From Cryobacterium sp. MLB-32 (GTDB taxonomy: Bacteria > Actinomycetota > Actinomycetes > Actinomycetales > Microbacteriaceae): a stretch of 45,018 nucleotides of DNA. The notes beneath the pieces are model-generated. The model ran no database searches. It worked only from the letters and a program-made list of their open reading frames with translations, and had not been told where the DNA came from. Each line of letters starts with the position of its first letter. Within the stretch, counting starts at the first letter, position 1. Positions 10,100 through 18,488 of the stretch are shown here, one piece after another. The position numbers and the translations under genes are program-made. The DNA is taken from NCBI RefSeq assembly GCF_000738085.1, contig NZ_JPRS01000052.1:1-45018 (forward strand). Reading direction: 5' to 3'.

Positions 10100-11773
10100 T
10101 TACTGCAGCCCTTCCGCCAGGGGTCCTAGCGCGAGTACGAGGAAATAGGTCAGAGCGGTGATGATGATGATGACTCCGATGAGCAGGCCGACGAACTGCG
10201 GTCGGTTCGTCGGGAGCGTTCCTGCTGTCGCGGGAACCTTGTCCTGGGCGGCAAGCGAGCCGGCCAGGGCCAGCACGAACACGATCGGCAGGAAACGGCC
10301 GAGGAGCATCACCACGCCGAGCGCGGTGTTGAACCACGGGGTATTCGCGGTCAGCCCCGCGAAGGCGGAGCCGTTGTTGTTGGCCGCGGAGGTGAACGCA
10401 TACAGTACTTCGGAGAACCCGTGGAGCCCGGGATTCCAGATCGACGTTCCCTCGACACCCGCTCGCACGGCAGGAATCGCAAAGCTCAGCGCGGTCCCCA
10501 CGAGAACGAGGGTCGGCGTGATCAGAATGTAGAGGCTGGCGAGTGTGATCTCGCGCGGGCCGATCTTCTTGCCCAGGTACTCGGGAGTGCGGCCCACCAA
10601 GAGACCGGCAACGAAGACCGCGATCACGGCCAGAATGAGCATGCCGTAGAGCCCGGAACCGGCCCCGCCCGGGGCGACCTCGCCCAGCATCATGTTGAGC
10701 ATCGGCATCATGCCGCCGAGTGCCGTGTAGGAGTCGTGCATGGAGTTGACCGCGCCGGTGGAGGTGAGCGTAGTGGACGTGGCGAAAAGGGTCGAGCCGG
10801 CGATACCGAACCGAGTCTCCTTGCCCTCCATCGCTCCATTGGCCAGGCCGGGCGCGGTGCCGGCGCCGGCCAGCTCGAAGATCGTCAGGGCGGTCAGGGA
10901 GACCACGAAGATGGTGGCCATCGTGGCGAGAATCGCGTACCCCTGTCTCTTGTCACCGACCATGGTGCCGAAGGTGCGGGGCAGGCTGAACGGGATCGCC
11001 AGCATCAGGACGATCTGGAACAGGCTGGTCCAGGCGGTCGGGTTCTCGAACGGATGCGAGGAGTTGGCGTTGAAGAAGCCGCCGCCGTTCGTGCCGAGCA
11101 GCTTGATGGCCTCCTGGGACGCGACCGGACCACCGGGGATGGACTGCGTGCCGCCGCTCAGGGTCGTCAGATCGGTGAAACCGTTGACGTTCTGGATGAC
11201 CCCACCAACGAGCAGTACGATCGCCGCGACGGTGGCGATCGGCAGCAACAGCCGGAGGATGCCGCGGGTCAGGTCGACCCAGAAGTTACCGATCGTTCCC
11301 GTGCGCCGTCGGGCCAAACCGCGCACGAGGGCGATCGCCACGGCGATGCCGACAGCTGCGGAGACGAAGTTCTGCACGGCGAGGCCGGCGATTTGCACCG
11401 CGTATCCCATGGTCACGTCGGGGGAATAGGCCTGCCAGTTCGTGTTCGTGACGAACGATACCGCCGTATTGAACGAGAGCCCCTCGGGGATGGCCGGGAA
11501 GCCCAGTGAGTAGGGCAGGATCGCCTGGGCACGCTGGAGGGCGTAGACAAAAAACACCCCTATCGCCGAGAACGCGAGCACGCCGCGCAGGTAGGACTGC
11601 CAGGTCTGTTCAGCATGGGAATCCACGCCGATCAGCCGGTAGAAGGCCCGCTCGACGCCGAGATCCCGGGTGCCGGTGTAGATCCTCGCCATGTAGTCGC
11701 CCAGCGGCCGGTACAGCGCGGTCAGAACGACAGCCAGGGTGAGCACCTGAAGGATCGCGAACCACACCTCCAT
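10100..11773 (-). CDS. kdpA: K+-transporting ATPase subunit KdpA
   Basis: The 557-residue, highly hydrophobic protein is the channel-like K+-binding subunit of the Kdp complex, related to the SKT potassium channel superfamily. Selectivity-filter segments are recognisable as [48 protein letters not shown] and [14 protein letters not shown], the four pore loops expected in KdpA. Its length matches the E. coli subunit (557). The ATG at 11773 shares its A with the kdpF stop codon (TGATG), so the two are translationally coupled. Confidence 0.97.
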   Translation of the reverse strand: MEVWFAILQVLTLAVVLTALYRPLGDYMARIYTGTRDLGVERAFYRLIGVDSHAEQTWQSYLRGVLAFSAIGVFFVYALQRAQAILPYSLGFPAIPEGLSFNTAVSFVTNTNWQAYSPDVTMGYAVQIAGLAVQNFVSAAVGIAVAIALVRGLARRRTGTIGNFWVDLTRGILRLLLPIATVAAIVLLVGGVIQNVNGFTDLTTLSGGTQSIPGGPVASQEAIKLLGTNGGGFFNANSSHPFENPTAWTSLFQIVLMLAIPFSLPRTFGTMVGDKRQGYAILATMATIFVVSLTALTIFELAGAGTAPGLANGAMEGKETRFGIAGSTLFATSTTLTSTGAVNSMHDSYTALGGMMPMLNMMLGEVAPGGAGSGLYGMLILAVIAVFVAGLLVGRTPEYLGKKIGPREITLASLYILITPTLVLVGTALSFAIPAVRAGVEGTSIWNPGLHGFSEVLYAFTSAANNNGSAFAGLTANTPWFNTALGVVMLLGRFLPIVFVLALAGSLAAQDKVPATAGTLPTNRPQFVGLLIGVIIIITALTYFLVLALGPLAEGLQ

Positions 11774-11862
11774 CAGAACCGCTCCGGCTTCACGAGGGCG
11801 AGCACCAGATAAACGACCGCCGCCACGGCCAGAGCCGCCGCCGCGATGTCGAACACGATCAC
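11773..11862 (-). CDS. kdpF: K+-transporting ATPase small subunit KdpF
   Basis: This 29-residue single-helix protein starts at a GTG and ends [12 protein letters not shown], which matches the PE[RK]F ending of actinobacterial KdpF. KdpF is a lipid-like stabiliser of the KdpABC complex. Position and length are exactly as expected, and its TGA overlaps the kdpA ATG. Its own start codon overlaps the stop of an upstream 27-codon ORF as GTGA. It is below the size cut-off of most gene callers. Confidence 0.88.
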   Translation of the reverse strand: MIVFDIAAAALAVAAVVYLVLALVKPERF

Positions 11863-11942
11863 AGCTTCGCCACCCCCCACGCCACGACGCCGATCAGGGC
11901 GAACACGGCTGCAACGCCGAGAACATAGACAAGGTCCAACAT
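11859..11942 (-). CDS. 27-residue membrane microprotein at the head of the kdp operon
   Basis: An ATG at 11942 with GGAG about eight bases upstream opens a 27-codon ORF. It encodes one continuous hydrophobic helix that begins [18 protein letters not shown] and ends in WGVAKL. Its TGA overlaps the kdpF GTG by four bases (GTGA), and it is the only ORF in the first three that has a good ribosome binding site. It is therefore likely the entry point for ribosomes on the whole operon. It is not KdpF, which follows it. I do not recognise a named family. It may be a second small Kdp subunit, a regulatory peptide or a pure coupling ORF. Confidence 0.65.
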   Translation of the reverse strand: MLDLVYVLGVAAVFALIGVVAWGVAKL

Positions 11943-12005
11943 GAACAACTCCATCCGTAGGCCGACACTCGGTCAGCGCGGTGTCCCCGTGGGGAGCACT
12001 AGCTG

Positions 12006-12034
12006 ATTAGACACCCGAATTTCGGCGCGTGGAA
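12006..12034 (-). promoter_or_regulatory. Candidate kdp promoter
   Basis: On the minus strand, TTCCAC (12029-12034) and TCTAAT (12006-12011) are separated by 17 bases, about 65 bases upstream of the first ORF of the kdp operon. The -35 box is poor, as expected for a promoter that needs the activator KdpE. Upstream on the minus strand lies an A/T-rich stretch (GTTAGGGAATCGTTTGTTTCC) that could hold the KdpE site. A short inverted repeat GAAACC-CTGAC-GGTTTC lies near 12066-12082. The gap 11943-12254 otherwise holds only the family 1 repeat. Confidence 0.4.
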
Positions 12035-12136
12035 GGAAACAAACGATTCCCTAACGCCCCGGACCGAAACCCTGACGGTTTCCGCTCGGCGGTGATGATC
12101 GAGGCGCGGCAGACACCATCGCGCCCCGGGCCGGTC

Positions 12137-12210
12137 TAAAACCGCGGATTCTGGCGACACGCCGTGTGGCGTGGCCGGTTACGTCGGCGTGTCTCAGAAT
12201 CTCCGGTTTT
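12137..12210 (+). repeat. Palindromic intergenic repeat, family 1, copy C
   Basis: The unit runs from TAAAACCGCGGATTCTGG to CAGAATCTCCGGTTTTG with ACACGCCG and CGGCGTGT inside. It differs from copy B at only a few positions and shares its flank CCGGGCCGGTCT. Copies B and C lie on either side of the kdp operon in the same orientation. This copy separates the kdp promoter region from the end of the amidohydrolase gene. Confidence 0.75.
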
Positions 12211-12254
12211 GCGCACGCCGCGGCGCGCCCGCTGAGAGCTCGAGAAGGAGGTTT

Positions 12255-13475
12255 TTAGGACCGGGAGGCGAGCTCGGCCACGCGCGAGAGCGCCAGCTGG
12301 GTGTACAGAGCTGTGCCATCCGCCAGCACGTCGTCGTCGAAGGTCGCGAAGGCCGAGTGATTGAACGCGGCGGCCGCCGCATCCGCTCCTCGGGGAACGG
12401 CGGAGAGGAACACGAAGCTGCCGGGAACCTGTTGCAGTACTCGGGAGAAGTCCTCCGAGCCGCTCAGCGGCTGAGCCATCCGGGTGAAGCGCTCCCCGCC
12501 GAAGAGTTCACCGACGACGCCCTCGGCTCGCGCCGTCTCGGCTTCGTCCGTAATCGTGGGCGGGTATTCGGTGACGTAGTCGACCGTGACGTCCACGCCG
12601 TGCGCGGCGGCGATCCCCTCAAGCAGCCGGGGCACCACCCGCGCGAGCTTGTCGCGGGACTCGGGGGTGAACGAGCGGATGGTCGCCTCAAGGCGTGCCG
12701 TCTCGGGAATGATGTTTCGTTTCGTGCCAGCCTGCAGCACACCCACGGAGAGCACCACCGGGTCAAACACATTGAACTGGCGGGTGATCATCACCTGCAG
12801 GGCCGTCACCATCTCGGCGATCACGGTCACCGGATCCTGCGCCTGATGGGGCGCGGACCCGTGCCCGCCGGCACCGTGCACCGTCACGGTGAGTCCGTCA
12901 CTGGCCGACATGAGCGTGTCAGCCTTGCTCGCGAACTGGCCGTTGGGCGAACCGGCGGACAGCACATGGATGCCGTACGCGGCGTCGGCACGACGCCCGG
13001 CGGCCTCGAGAACGCCCTCGCGGATCATCACGCCCGCTCCGTCATAGCCTTCCTCCCCCGGCTGGAACATCAGCACCACATCCCCGGCGAGGCGGTCGCG
13101 GTGGTGGGCGAGCAGCGTTGCGGCGCCCACCAGCATCGAGGTATGGAGGTCATGGCCACAGGCGTGCATCGCGCCATCAATGCGCGAGCTGAAATCGACT
13201 CCCGTGCGCTCGTGCACCGGCAGGGCGTCCATATCGCCGCGCAGCAATACCACGGGCTTCTCGGCGGAGGAAAATTCCCCCTCTCCCCGCAACACGGCCG
13301 TGACGGAGGTCGTGTCAGTACCGAGCGTGATCTCGTACGGAAGCCCACTGAGTGCCTCAAGCACCTTCTCCTGCGTGCGCGGCAGGTGCAACCCGATCTC
13401 CGGCTCCTCGTGCAGCCGGTGTCGAAGCTGCCTGATGTCGCCCGCCAGTGCACGAGCGTCTGAAAGTACCGTCAT
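12255..13475 (-). CDS. M20 family metallo-amidohydrolase (IAA-amino acid hydrolase/HipO-like)
   Basis: The 406-residue protein is a zinc or manganese aminoacylase of peptidase family M20D. RGDMDALPV (residues 79-87) and HACGHDLH give metal ligands C106 and H108, and PGEEG gives the catalytic glutamates E141-E142. GIHVLSAG follows, and a C-terminal FNHS histidine closes the set. Such enzymes cleave N-acyl or N-aryl amino acids in the cytoplasm. The natural substrate is not evident. The ATG at 13475 is preceded by AAGGAG at an ideal seven-base distance, so the longer frame starting at 13541 is rejected. It is divergent from the acetyltransferase gene. Confidence 0.9.
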   Translation of the reverse strand: MTVLSDARALAGDIRQLRHRLHEEPEIGLHLPRTQEKVLEALSGLPYEITLGTDTTSVTAVLRGEGEFSSAEKPVVLLRGDMDALPVHERTGVDFSSRIDGAMHACGHDLHTSMLVGAATLLAHHRDRLAGDVVLMFQPGEEGYDGAGVMIREGVLEAAGRRADAAYGIHVLSAGSPNGQFASKADTLMSASDGLTVTVHGAGGHGSAPHQAQDPVTVIAEMVTALQVMITRQFNVFDPVVLSVGVLQAGTKRNIIPETARLEATIRSFTPESRDKLARVVPRLLEGIAAAHGVDVTVDYVTEYPPTITDEAETARAEGVVGELFGGERFTRMAQPLSGSEDFSRVLQQVPGSFVFLSAVPRGADAAAAAFNHSAFATFDDDVLADGTALYTQLALSRVAELASRS

Positions 13476-13572
13476 GGCTTCTCCTTTGAATGCGACTGAC
13501 TGACCCCAGTCTGAAGTCGTCGCCGCGCATCGCCTAATCATGCGGGAGCGTCACCGCGCCGCGCACGACGAC

Positions 13573-13578
13573 TACGCT
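13573..13578 (+). promoter_or_regulatory. -10 box of a leaderless transcript
   Basis: TACGCT ends six bases before the GTG at 13585, and no ribosome binding site is present. The distance places transcription initiation at the start codon. The same arrangement occurs at 26011, 35089 and 43417. Confidence 0.55.
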
Positions 13579-13584
13579 CGAAGC

Positions 13585-14919
13585 GTGACCGTACACGCTG
13601 ACCTTCCCGAACACACTGGCCTTCCCGTCGACGCCGACTCCCACCAGGCCCTCGCCGCGACCGGCCTCGACCTCAGCATCCTCGATCCCCGTGACGATGC
13701 CGCCGCCCGGCAGTGGCTGCAAGCGGACGCCCGTGGCTTCCACGACCCGGCGCGCAGCGACGAACTCCTCGGGGTGCTCACCCGCGAGATCGCCTCCGAC
13801 CTCGTGACCGCCGTGCACGATCGCTCGGGAGCCGACCCCGACTCCCCCGTGGCAACCGTGCGGTCCTGGCCCATGGACCTCACCGTGCCCGGCGGCGCGG
13901 CGCTCCCCGCGTGGGCGATCAGCTCCGTCACCGTGGCTCCCACCCACCGCCGCCGCGGAATCGCCCGCGCCCTGCTCCCCGCCGAGCTGCGCTATGCCCG
14001 CGCCCTCGGCCTGCCGATGGCCATGCTCACCGTGTCAGAGGCCACCATCTACGGTCGCTTCGGCTTCGGCCCCGCCGCGTACCAGACGCAGTATCAGGTC
14101 GACACGTCCCGCGCCCGCTGGATCGGGCCCACGCCCGGCGGTCGGGTGCACTTCGTCACGGCCTCGTCCCTCCTCACCGACGGGCCGGCGATCTTCGAGC
14201 GTTCGCGGGAGCCCGGCGAGGTGGACCGCCGCGACATCTGGTGGAAGCACGCGCTCGGCCTCGTGCCGCAGGATCCCGATTCCGAGAAGCGCAGCCTGCG
14301 GTGCGTGCGCTATGACGACGAATCCGGCGTCGCGCAGGGCTTCGCCGTGTACTCGATCGTGCTCGGCGAGGAGGGCTACCCCGCCCGCCTGAACCTCGCC
14401 GATCTGGTGGCCGCCACCGACGACGCCTACGCCGCGCTGTGGCACTTCGTGATCGACATGGACCTCGTCACCGAGGTGAGCGCCCCGCTCCGCAGCACGA
14501 GCGAGCACGTCGCCTGGCAGGTGCTCGACCGCCGCGCCGTGCGGAAGACCCTCGAGCGCGACCACCTCTGGCTGCGCATCCTCGATGTGCCCGCCGCACT
14601 GTCCGCGCGGTCGTATTCCGCTCCGGGAATATTCGCACTGACCATCTCGGACGCCCTCGGTTTCGCCGCGGGCGAGTACCTGCTCACGGTCGACGCCGCC
14701 GGAGTTGGCCGGGCGCATCCACTCACCGCGCCGGCACCCGACGAGTCCGTGCGCGTGGCAATGTCGGTCGCCGACCTCGGCTCGCTTTACCTCGGCGCCG
14801 GAAACGCCATCGACCTCGTGCGGGCCGGCCGGTTGACCGAGCAGACAACGGATGCCGCTGTTCGCCTCGACGCCAGCTTCCACTCCGCGCGCACCCCCCG
14901 CCTCAGTACCTGGTTCTAG
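13585..14919 (+). CDS. Eis-like GNAT N-acetyltransferase
   Basis: The 444-residue protein resembles the Eis family, which is built of two GNAT domains and a sterol-carrier-like domain. The acetyl-CoA loop THRRRGIARALL lies near residues 120-131. EATIYGRFGFG contains the tyrosine (about Y156) that matches catalytic Y126 of mycobacterial Eis. The protein ends in phenylalanine, and in Eis the C-terminal carboxylate of Phe is part of the active site. Eis proteins acetylate aminoglycosides, lysines or other amines, and the physiological target here is unknown. The GTG start is chosen because of the leaderless promoter pattern. An ATG at 13540 lacks both a ribosome site and a promoter. Confidence 0.85.
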   Translation: MTVHADLPEHTGLPVDADSHQALAATGLDLSILDPRDDAAARQWLQADARGFHDPARSDELLGVLTREIASDLVTAVHDRSGADPDSPVATVRSWPMDLTVPGGAALPAWAISSVTVAPTHRRRGIARALLPAELRYARALGLPMAMLTVSEATIYGRFGFGPAAYQTQYQVDTSRARWIGPTPGGRVHFVTASSLLTDGPAIFERSREPGEVDRRDIWWKHALGLVPQDPDSEKRSLRCVRYDDESGVAQGFAVYSIVLGEEGYPARLNLADLVAATDDAYAALWHFVIDMDLVTEVSAPLRSTSEHVAWQVLDRRAVRKTLERDHLWLRILDVPAALSARSYSAPGIFALTISDALGFAAGEYLLTVDAAGVGRAHPLTAPAPDESVRVAMSVADLGSLYLGAGNAIDLVRAGRLTEQTTDAAVRLDASFHSARTPRLSTWF

Positions 14920-15032
14920 GCACCGGTTCCGGCGCTCGCACCTCCCAGCATCCGCACAGGCAACGAAAGCCGCACACACAGGCGCACTCCCTACTGTCGA
15001 ATTGCACCCCTGAAGAAACGGTGAATTCGCGC

Positions 15033-15929
15033 ATGATGAGCAACGCTTCCGGCCAGCCTCGCCCGACCAAGGCGGATAGGCGCGAGCACGCCCGGGAGCA
15101 GGCTCAGCAGATGCGTAACGAGGAAAAGAAGCGAGCGCAACGCCGCAGGGTGCTCTGGCGGGGCGGGATCGGTCTGGCCCTCGTGTCCGTGGTGGCGGTG
15201 GTTGCCCTCGTGATAGCCAACCAGAGCAGTCCGAGCGCGGCCGGCCCCCTCAACATGGCGAGCGACGGCATACTGCTCGGCGGCGACGGCACCACCGTGA
15301 CCGCCGCCACAACCGCCGCGCTCGCTCCCGGCGCGGCGCCGGTCGCCACCGACCAGTCGGCCCTCACCAACATGGTGAACATCAGCATCTACGTGGATTA
15401 CCTCTGCCCGTACTGCAGCCAGTTCGAAGCCACCAACGCCGCCCAGATCACCAGTTGGGTCACCGCGGGAAACGCCACTGTCGAGCTGCACCCCATTTCA
15501 ATTCTCGACACGTCGTCCCTGGGCACGAAGTACTCCACCCGGGCGGCGAACGCGGCCGCCTGCGTGGCAAACTTCGACCCCGACAGCTTCCTGACCGTGA
15601 ACACGGCCCTCTTCGCGAATCAACCCGCCGAGAATTCCACCGGTCTCTCGGATGCCGAAATCCAGAACGTGATCGAGGGTGCGGGCGTCTCTGATCCGCA
15701 GATCGCCGACTGCATCACCAACCAGACCTTTGCCTCCTGGGTCGCGGCGGCCTCGGAGCGCGCCCTGAGCGGCCCGATTCCCCATGCTGACATCACCAAG
15801 GTGACCGGCACGCCGACCGTGATCGTGAACGGCGTCTCCTACCAGGGGTCACTCACGGATGCGACCGCCTTCGAAGCCTTCGTGACCGCTCAGACCACCG
15901 CCGCCGACTCGAGTACCGGCGGCGAGTAG
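15033..15929 (+). CDS. Membrane-anchored DsbA-like thioredoxin-fold protein
   Basis: The 298-residue protein has a highly charged cytoplasmic N-terminus (about 1-40, rich in K, R and E), one membrane helix (about 44-63) and an extracytoplasmic thioredoxin-fold domain. The redox motif is CPYC (C125 and C128) in YVDYLCPYCSQ, and the cis-proline region is TGTPTVIVNG near the C-terminus. This is the usual actinobacterial DsbA/thiol-disulfide interchange architecture, acting on exported proteins. The start is uncertain: ATG 15033 is used, but a GTG at 15021 is also in frame, and no strong ribosome site is seen for either. No partner such as VKOR or CcdA lies nearby. Confidence 0.88.
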   Translation: MMSNASGQPRPTKADRREHAREQAQQMRNEEKKRAQRRRVLWRGGIGLALVSVVAVVALVIANQSSPSAAGPLNMASDGILLGGDGTTVTAATTAALAPGAAPVATDQSALTNMVNISIYVDYLCPYCSQFEATNAAQITSWVTAGNATVELHPISILDTSSLGTKYSTRAANAAACVANFDPDSFLTVNTALFANQPAENSTGLSDAEIQNVIEGAGVSDPQIADCITNQTFASWVAAASERALSGPIPHADITKVTGTPTVIVNGVSYQGSLTDATAFEAFVTAQTTAADSSTGGE

Positions 15930-15987
15930 CCACGGTCGACGCACGAGATCAGGCCCGGTCCGAAGAACGGCTCGCGTCGTGCAGGGA

Positions 15988-16008
15988 CCGCTGGTCGAGG
16001 CGTGAGAC
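15988..16008. repeat. GGTCGAG-type intergenic repeat fragment, family 3
   Basis: CCGCTGGTCGAGGCGTGAGA recurs in related form at 17468-17545 and at 23325-23580. It lies between the convergent DsbA-like and CPBP protease genes. Confidence 0.5.
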
Positions 16009-16018
16009 GGGGCATCCG

Positions 16019-16996
16019 TTACCGGGCGGCCGGCTTCGTGCGCCGCACGAGACTCGGCTGGCGGCGAAACTGACCGAATCCCAGGAGCATCATGATGACC
16101 GCGGCCATCATGATCCACGCCACCCAGCCGAGCGGGCCCGAGGCCACCGGGTCCGGACTCGTGTCGGCGAGCACGACGAGCATCAGGAATCCCCCGGCCG
16201 CGTTGAAGGCGCCGTGGGCGAAGACCGCCGGCCAGACGGACCCGGTGCGCAGGCGCAGCCAGCCGAGGAGAACTCCGTACACCGTGCATCCGGCGATCAT
16301 CATGACCACGCCGAAAAGGTTGGGCTGCGCGAAGTTGTAGCCGAGCAGAATGATCGGGCTGTGCCAGAGTCCCCAGATCGCACCCGAAAGCAGGAGTGCC
16401 GGCCACGTGCCGAGCGGCAGCAGGCTGGGCAGCAGCCAGCCCCGCCAGCCGATCTCCTCACCGAAGGCGAGCACCCCGTTGACGAGTGCCGCGAACGGAA
16501 TAAGCAGCAGCTGCAACAGGATCACGGTTTCCACCGGAATGGGCAGTTCCACTCCCGGTGCCGCGGCCTGTAGAAGAGCGGCGAAACCGGAGAAGTTCTC
16601 GAGGTCCAGCTGCACGACTCCGAGGCCGGCCGCGAGGAACACGCCCGCGATGACCAGCAAGGCTGTGCCGAAGATTCCCGCGAGAATCATGCCGATGGTG
16701 CGCCAGACGGGTCGTAGCGGCCACATGCCGAGGTATTCGGTGATGGGTCGGGGCCGCGGTTTCTGCACGAAGAGCACCACGAGAAGCGTCGCGATCAGGG
16801 GCGTGAACATCATCAGCGGAAGCAGCAGTCCGGTGAACGGGTTGCTGAGGCCGTCTCCGCCGAGCCACATCGGCAGGGCCACGAGCCACGCCAGCCCGCA
16901 CGCCACAACCACGTACACCGTGACGGCCCGCCAGGGCACCCTCACCAGGGGCTGAAGTCCCGTGCTCTCTGGTGCAGTATCTGTTTCTGTATTCAT
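16019..16996 (-). CDS. CPBP family intramembrane metalloprotease
   Basis: The 325-residue polytopic membrane protein is of the CAAX protease/bacteriocin-processing (ABI) family. The family motifs are present in order: EEIGWRGWLLPS (the EExxxR motif, about residues 178-183), LWHSPI with the second-motif histidine, and AHGAFNAAG with the HxxxN motif. About eight membrane helices are visible. The active site is expected within the membrane, and the substrate is unknown. I chose the ATG at 16996, where GGAG stands six bases upstream. The open frame extends much further but with untypical sequence. A second ATG at 17011 (MGEND) has no ribosome site. Confidence 0.88.
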   Translation of the reverse strand: MNTETDTAPESTGLQPLVRVPWRAVTVYVVVACGLAWLVALPMWLGGDGLSNPFTGLLLPLMMFTPLIATLLVVLFVQKPRPRPITEYLGMWPLRPVWRTIGMILAGIFGTALLVIAGVFLAAGLGVVQLDLENFSGFAALLQAAAPGVELPIPVETVILLQLLLIPFAALVNGVLAFGEEIGWRGWLLPSLLPLGTWPALLLSGAIWGLWHSPIILLGYNFAQPNLFGVVMMIAGCTVYGVLLGWLRLRTGSVWPAVFAHGAFNAAGGFLMLVVLADTSPDPVASGPLGWVAWIMMAAVIMMLLGFGQFRRQPSLVRRTKPAAR

Positions 16997-17115
16997 GTCG
17001 TTCTCCCCCATGGTGCGTCCCCTGCGTCCACGAAATAAAGATTCCGCTCGGACGGTTTCTCCAGCGTAGCGGCCGTCGGTCTGGAGGGGAACCGCGCAGC
17101 TGGAAGACTGGGCAG

Positions 17116-17451
17116 ATGCCTCCCCGTCCTCACGTCCATGGCCCGGTCGTCGACGACCAGACCCGTTGCGTGCACTATCGCACCGCACAGGACGTGATCG
17201 CCATCAAGTTCGCCTGCTGCCGACGGTACTACCCGTGCTTCCAGTGCCACGCCGAAAGCGAGTCACATCCGGCCACACAATGGCCGGAAGCCGAATGGTC
17301 GGAACCGGCGATGCTCTGCGGAGTCTGCGCACTCGAGATGAGCATTCTTGCCTACCGTGCAACGACCCACTGCCCGAGGTGCGCCGCCGAGTTCAACGAC
17401 GGATGCCGTCTGCACGCCCACCTGTACTTCGCCGTGCCCACCCCCGCCTGA
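17116..17451 (+). CDS. CHY zinc-finger protein
   Basis: The 111-residue protein matches the small bacterial CHY zinc-finger family. It starts with the CxHY signature (RCVHYRTAQDVIAIKFACC) followed by the pairs YPCFQCH, LCGVC and HCPRC, with further histidines near the end (CRLHAHLYF). These would bind three zinc ions. Bacterial members have no established function, and a nucleic-acid or protein-binding role can only be guessed. The ATG at 17116 is the first that leaves the whole domain intact. Upstream in-frame sequence from 16972 lies within the divergent protease gene's leader and is rejected. Confidence 0.82.
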   Translation: MPPRPHVHGPVVDDQTRCVHYRTAQDVIAIKFACCRRYYPCFQCHAESESHPATQWPEAEWSEPAMLCGVCALEMSILAYRATTHCPRCAAEFNDGCRLHAHLYFAVPTPA

Positions 17452-17467
17452 TCCGGGAGCGTCTGCC

Positions 17468-17545
17468 CCCGCTGGTCGAGGCGCGACGACGAAACGGTCA
17501 GAGCGAGCGCGTCGAGGTCCGTGGACCGAGCCCGTCGAGGTCCTC
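17468..17545. repeat. GGTCGAG-type intergenic repeat, family 3
   Basis: CCGCTGGTCGAGGCGCGACG, then GCGCGTCGAGGTCC and GCCCGTCGAGGTCC, form a patch of repeated TCGAGG units between the convergent CHY and fluC genes. Similar patches occur at 15988 and 23325. No gene is present. Confidence 0.5.
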
Positions 17546-17559
17546 AGTACGGGCAATGC

Positions 17560-17937
17560 TCAGAGCGAGAGACCGATCCAGAGCCCGAATCCGGCAGCGA
17601 CAACGGATGCCACGAGCATGCCGAGCCCGGCCGTCAACGCTGGCCGATACCGGCGTTGCTGCAGCAGTCGCACGGTCTCGATGCTCGCGGTGCTGAAGGT
17701 CGTGTACCCGCCGAGCAGACCACCGCCGAGAATCAGGTACCACTCCGTGGACACCAGGTTCACGAGCGCCAGCCCGGTGACGAGACCCAAGAGCAGCGAT
17801 CCAGACACGTTGATCACAGTCGTGCCGAAAGGGAACGGCGTGCGCAGCCGCGAGCGCAGCAGGCCGTCGAACACGAACCGTGCGGTCGCGCCGAGCCCAC
17901 CGGCGAGCGCAACCGCGAGAAAGGTGAGGGCGCTCAT
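17560..17937 (-). CDS. crcB: Fluoride exporter subunit, FluC/CrcB family (second)
   Basis: The 125-residue, four-helix membrane protein has the FluC signatures GGLGATARF near the N-terminus, TTVINVSGSLLLG in the second helix and GGYTTFSTASIE in the helix-3 break. Fluc channels are dual-topology dimers that expel F- down its electrochemical gradient. Gram-positive bacteria commonly carry two adjacent copies that form an antiparallel heterodimer. The ATG at 17937 overlaps the stop codon of the upstream copy (ATGA), so the two are made together. Confidence 0.93.
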   Translation of the reverse strand: MSALTFLAVALAGGLGATARFVFDGLLRSRLRTPFPFGTTVINVSGSLLLGLVTGLALVNLVSTEWYLILGGGLLGGYTTFSTASIETVRLLQQRRYRPALTAGLGMLVASVVAAGFGLWIGLSL

Positions 17938-18377
17938 GCCGGCCGTCCCCGGTGGCCAGCGGCCCGGCGGTGCAGGGTGGCCGACAGCAGGATTCCCAGC
18001 CAGGTGGCGACGGCGCCCAGCACGAGGGTGCCACCGGCGTAGAGCAGCCCAGCGCCGACATCGCCGTCGGCGAGCAGCAGGCTCGTGTCGGTCGCGAGGG
18101 CACTGTATGTGGTGAAGCCGCCGAGCACGCCGGTGCCGATGAGCACGCGGACCTGGCGACGCCGCCCGGCGTCGGGTCCCCGGAGCACGAGCATCTCGAG
18201 CAGAGCGCCGAGCAGGAAGGCCCCGGTCACGTTGATGCTGAGGGTGGCCAGCGGGAATCCACCCGAGGGCGCCAGCAGCAGAACGGCCTCGCGCAGCGCC
18301 GTTCCGACGGTGCCGCCCATAAACACGAGCAACAGATACGGCCAGCGCAGGTGCACCGGATTGGCCTTGTCGTGCAC
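17934..18377 (-). CDS. crcB: Fluoride exporter subunit, FluC/CrcB family (first)
   Basis: The 147-residue protein is the partner of the following copy. Family motifs are GGTVGTALRE, ATLSINVTGAFLLG and GVLGGFTTYSALATD. It has a slightly longer basic N-terminus and C-terminus than its partner, as often seen in heterodimeric pairs. It starts at a GTG (18377). GGTAGG lies six bases before it and is the probable ribosome site that the upstream riboswitch controls. Confidence 0.93.
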   Translation of the reverse strand: MHDKANPVHLRWPYLLLVFMGGTVGTALREAVLLLAPSGGFPLATLSINVTGAFLLGALLEMLVLRGPDAGRRRQVRVLIGTGVLGGFTTYSALATDTSLLLADGDVGAGLLYAGGTLVLGAVATWLGILLSATLHRRAAGHRGRPA

Positions 18378-18407
18378 GGGTCACCTACCAGTTCTCGCGG
18401 GGCGAAG

Positions 18408-18472
18408 AGGGTAGGAACCATTAGCGGGCGGGCTGTTCGAGCTGAGTGCTCCGGCGGGATCCATCCCCACAC
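18408..18472 (-). promoter_or_regulatory. Probable fluoride riboswitch (crcB motif)
   Basis: On the minus strand the leader of the fluC pair contains GGGGATGGATCCCGCC, then AACAGCCC and CTAATGGTTCCTACC. These match the GAUGG, AANNGCC and CUGAUGnnUCCUAC blocks of the fluoride aptamer in order and spacing. A -10 box TAAACT lies at 18475-18480, which would start the RNA just before the aptamer. The 3' aptamer bases CCTACC (18410-18415) are complementary to the ribosome site GGTAGG (18384-18389). This suggests that without fluoride CCUACC hides the ribosome site, and that fluoride binding frees it. The match was made by eye. Confidence 0.75.
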
Positions 18473-18488
18473 GCAGTTTACACGTGGG

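Noticed and set aside
11943-12060. c-di-AMP (ydaO-type) riboswitch ahead of kdp
   Set aside because: The leader is too short, and the conserved ydaO blocks are not visible.
14439-15929. A longer frame for the DsbA-like protein starting at 14439
   Set aside because: The first part is the acetyltransferase gene read in another frame. The true protein starts near 15021-15033.
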